Assembly (NCBI GenBank): GCA_946478975.1
Contig: CAMLEO010000342.1
Span: 1-6,900 of the forward strand
From: an uncultured Steroidobacter sp.
GTDB lineage: Bacteria; Pseudomonadota; Gammaproteobacteria; Steroidobacterales; Steroidobacteraceae
Length of the DNA: 6,900 nucleotides
Direction: 5' to 3'
Part shown: positions 5,316 through 6,900 of the stretch, one piece after another
Layout of the letters: each line of letters begins with the position of its first letter
Position numbering within the stretch: position 1 is the first letter of the stretch
The notes under the pieces: model-generated
What the model saw: the letters and a program-made list of their open reading frames with translations, nothing else
Told to the model about the DNA's origin: nothing
Databases searched by the model: none
Translations under genes and position numbers: made by a program

Positions 5316-6446
5316 ATGGCCATGGACTTCATCGATCTCAAGACTCAGTACCGCCGGGTGCAGGCGTCCATGAACGCACGCATCCAGGCCGTGCTCGAAC
5401 ATGGGCAGTTCATTCTCGGCGCGGAACATGCCGAGCTCGAAAAGCAGCTCGCCGAGTACGTGGGCGCGAAGCATTGCATCGGCGCGTCGAGCGGCACGGA
5501 CACATTGCTGATCGCGCTGATGGCGTACGGCATCGGCCCTGGCGATGAAGTCATCACGTCGCCGTTTACGTTCATCGCCACGGGCGAAATGATTGCGCTC
5601 GCCGGCGCCAAGCCGGTGTTCGTGGACATCGACGCGCGTACTTACAACATCGATCCTGCATTGATCGAGAAGGCGATTACGCCGCGTACCAAGGCCATCA
5701 TGCCGGTCGCGCTCTATGGCCAATGCGCCGACATGGACGCGATCAATGCGATCGCGCGCAAACATCGGATTCCGGTGATCGAGGACGCTGCGCAAAGCTT
5801 CGGCGCGACGTATCGCGGCAAGCGATCGTGCGCGGTGTCGGATGTCGGCTCGACTTCGTTCTTTCCTTCCAAGCCGCTCGGCGCCTACGGCGACGGCGGA
5901 GCCTTGTTCACCGACGACGACGAGCTGGCGAAAGTGATGCGCGAGATTCGCGTGCACGGCCAGGATCGTCGTTATCACCATCCGCGCCTCGGCATCAACG
6001 GCCGCCTCGACACGCTGCAGGCCGCGGTGCTGCTGGCGAAGATGGAAATCTTCCCGGACGAAGTGACGGCACGAAACAAAATCGGCGCCCGCTATTCCGA
6101 GATGATCAACGCCGCGTTTGCGAAGGAGAGCGATTCGGCACGCCGCGTCGTGACTCCATACATCGCGCCGAACTGCACCAGCGTCTACGCGCAGTACACC
6201 GTCGAGGTGGCCGATCGAGCGAAGGTGGAGCAGGGCATGAAAGCGCGCGGCATCCCGACAGCCGTGCATTATCCGGTGCCGCTGCACTTGCAGCCGGTGT
6301 TTGCAAACTTGCGTCAGGGTGTGGGCAGCTTCCCGATTTCCGAAGCCGCGGGCAACCGCGTGATCAGCCTGCCCATGCATCCGTATCTGACCGAGGAGCA
6401 GCAGGCTCGCGTGGTCGCGGCGCTCAAGGAATCCGTGCTCGGCTGA
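5316..6446 (+). CDS. wbpE: DegT/DnrJ/EryC1-family sugar-nucleotide aminotransferase, WbpE/WlbC type
   Basis: A PLP-dependent aminotransferase of 376 residues. It matches WbpE of Pseudomonas aeruginosa and WlbC of Bordetella along its length. Those enzymes transfer an amino group from glutamate to the 3-keto carbon of UDP-2-acetamido-3-oxo-glucuronate, in the route to diacetamido-uronic acid sugars of O-antigen. Shared blocks are FIDLKTQYRRV at the start, SSGTDTLLIAL, VDIDARTYNIDP, LYGQCADMDAINAIA, EDAAQSFGATYRGKRSC, the PLP-lysine motif FFPSKPLGAYGDGG (Lys186), HGQDRRYHHPRLGINGRLDT, VYAQYTVEV and AVHYPVPLHLQP. ATG at 5316 and ATG at 5322 (MDFIDLK) are both plausible starts; 5316 was chosen for GAG at four-base spacing, but the shorter form fits the family equally well. 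No other polysaccharide gene is in view. The sugar substrate is inferred from similarity. dnaQ follows after 12 bases. Confidence 0.85.
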   Translation: MAMDFIDLKTQYRRVQASMNARIQAVLEHGQFILGAEHAELEKQLAEYVGAKHCIGASSGTDTLLIALMAYGIGPGDEVITSPFTFIATGEMIALAGAKPVFVDIDARTYNIDPALIEKAITPRTKAIMPVALYGQCADMDAINAIARKHRIPVIEDAAQSFGATYRGKRSCAVSDVGSTSFFPSKPLGAYGDGGALFTDDDELAKVMREIRVHGQDRRYHHPRLGINGRLDTLQAAVLLAKMEIFPDEVTARNKIGARYSEMINAAFAKESDSARRVVTPYIAPNCTSVYAQYTVEVADRAKVEQGMKARGIPTAVHYPVPLHLQPVFANLRQGVGSFPISEAAGNRVISLPMHPYLTEEQQARVVAALKESVLG

Positions 6447-6458
6447 CGCGCGCCCACA

Positions 6459-6900
6459 ATGCGTCAGATCATCCTCGATACCGAAACGACTGGCCTGGAG
6501 CCCGAGCAAGGCCATCGCATCATCGAAATCGGCTGCGTCGAATTGATGAACCGGCGCAAGACCGGGCGCACGTTTCATCGCTACCTGCGGCCCGATCGCG
6601 AAGTGGATCGGGGCGCGATCCAGGTGCACGGCCTCACCAACGAATTCCTGGCGCAGCAGCCGCGTTTTGCCGATGTGGTCGAGGAACTGATCGAGTTCAT
6701 CAGCGGCGCCGAGCTGATCATTCACAACGCGGCGTTCGACCTGGCATTCCTGGATGCGGAGCTGAAGCGACTGCCGGGGCCGCTGCGGCAGACGAGAACC
6801 ATCTGTGCTTCGGTGATCGACACGCTGCCGCTCGCGCGTCAGATGCATCCGGGCCAGCGCAACAGCCTGGACGCGCTGTGCAAACGTTACGACATCGATA
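6459..6900 (+). CDS. dnaQ: DNA polymerase III epsilon subunit (3'-5' proofreading exonuclease), N-terminal part
   Basis: Epsilon removes misinserted bases during replication and binds the polymerase subunit DnaE. The frame starts at ATG 6459 and is open to the window edge, giving 147 residues. Exo I motif DTETTGLEP supplies Asp7 and Glu9. Exo II, HNAAFDLAFLDAEL, supplies Asp94. The stretch DTLPLARQMHPGQRNSLDAL, which precedes the Exo III motif with its catalytic His in this DEDDh family, is present; the His itself lies beyond the window, as does any C-terminal DnaE-binding region. QVHGLTNEFL is also as in E. coli. The protein begins MRQIILDTETTG with no extension. The start lies 12 bases after the aminotransferase stop with no Shine-Dalgarno sequence, so coupled translation is likely. 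Confidence 0.97.
   Translation, partial: MRQIILDTETTGLEPEQGHRIIEIGCVELMNRRKTGRTFHRYLRPDREVDRGAIQVHGLTNEFLAQQPRFADVVEELIEFISGAELIIHNAAFDLAFLDAELKRLPGPLRQTRTICASVIDTLPLARQMHPGQRNSLDALCKRYDID

Noticed and set aside
5286..6848. A 520-codon open frame on the minus strand across the aminotransferase and the start of dnaQ
   Set aside because: It spans two real genes with clear catalytic motifs on the other strand, and its Arg/His-rich translation shows no domain. It is a product of high GC at third codon positions.
1..6900. A hidden mobile element, CRISPR array, tRNA or defence system
   Set aside because: I found no transposase or integrase motifs, no regularly spaced repeats, no cloverleaf and no defence domains. 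Nearly all of the sequence is covered by recognised genes.

Overview
The window is an ordinary chromosomal housekeeping segment from a GC-rich gammaproteobacterium. Evidence for this is the gene order mltD–gloB–yafS-type methyltransferase–rnhA–dnaQ, which is the classic gammaproteobacterial neighbourhood (known from both Escherichia coli and Pseudomonas), together with a ppiD-type gene ending next to fabI. The high GC at third codon positions and the exact protein motifs fit a lineage nearer to Pseudomonas, Xanthomonadales or Nevskiales/Steroidobacter than to the enterics, but the genus cannot be named from this stretch.

Layout: bases 1-275 hold the 3' end of a plus-strand periplasmic folding-factor gene (PpiD type). 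It converges, across a short GC-rich hairpin, on minus-strand fabI (320-1108), the enoyl-ACP reductase of fatty acid synthesis. Next on the minus strand are mltD (1208-2896), a lipoprotein lytic transglycosylase with three LysM repeats, and gloB (3049-3825), glyoxalase II. A 200-base divergent region (3826-4025) carries a good sigma70-like promoter facing gloB and a striking interrupted inverted repeat, and leads into the plus-strand genes: a YafS-type SAM methyltransferase (4026-4784), rnhA (4799-5242), a WbpE/WlbC-type sugar-nucleotide aminotransferase (5316-6446), and the first 147 codons of dnaQ (6459 to the window edge).

How the genes relate: most are core functions placed together by ancestry rather than one pathway: envelope protein folding, lipid synthesis, peptidoglycan remodelling, methylglyoxal detoxification, RNA:DNA hybrid removal and replication proofreading. 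The outsider is the aminotransferase. It closely resembles the O-antigen enzyme that makes a 2,3-diamino-glucuronate sugar nucleotide, yet it stands between rnhA and dnaQ without any other polysaccharide gene in view. A stem-loop that begins at the rnhA stop codon separates it from rnhA.

I see no phage genes, insertion sequences, CRISPR array, tRNA, rRNA or toxin-antitoxin system, and no clear undescribed system. The points most worth a second look are the displaced aminotransferase, the inverted repeat between the divergent promoters, and the lack of Shine-Dalgarno sequences before gloB and all four plus-strand starts, in contrast to mltD and fabI.
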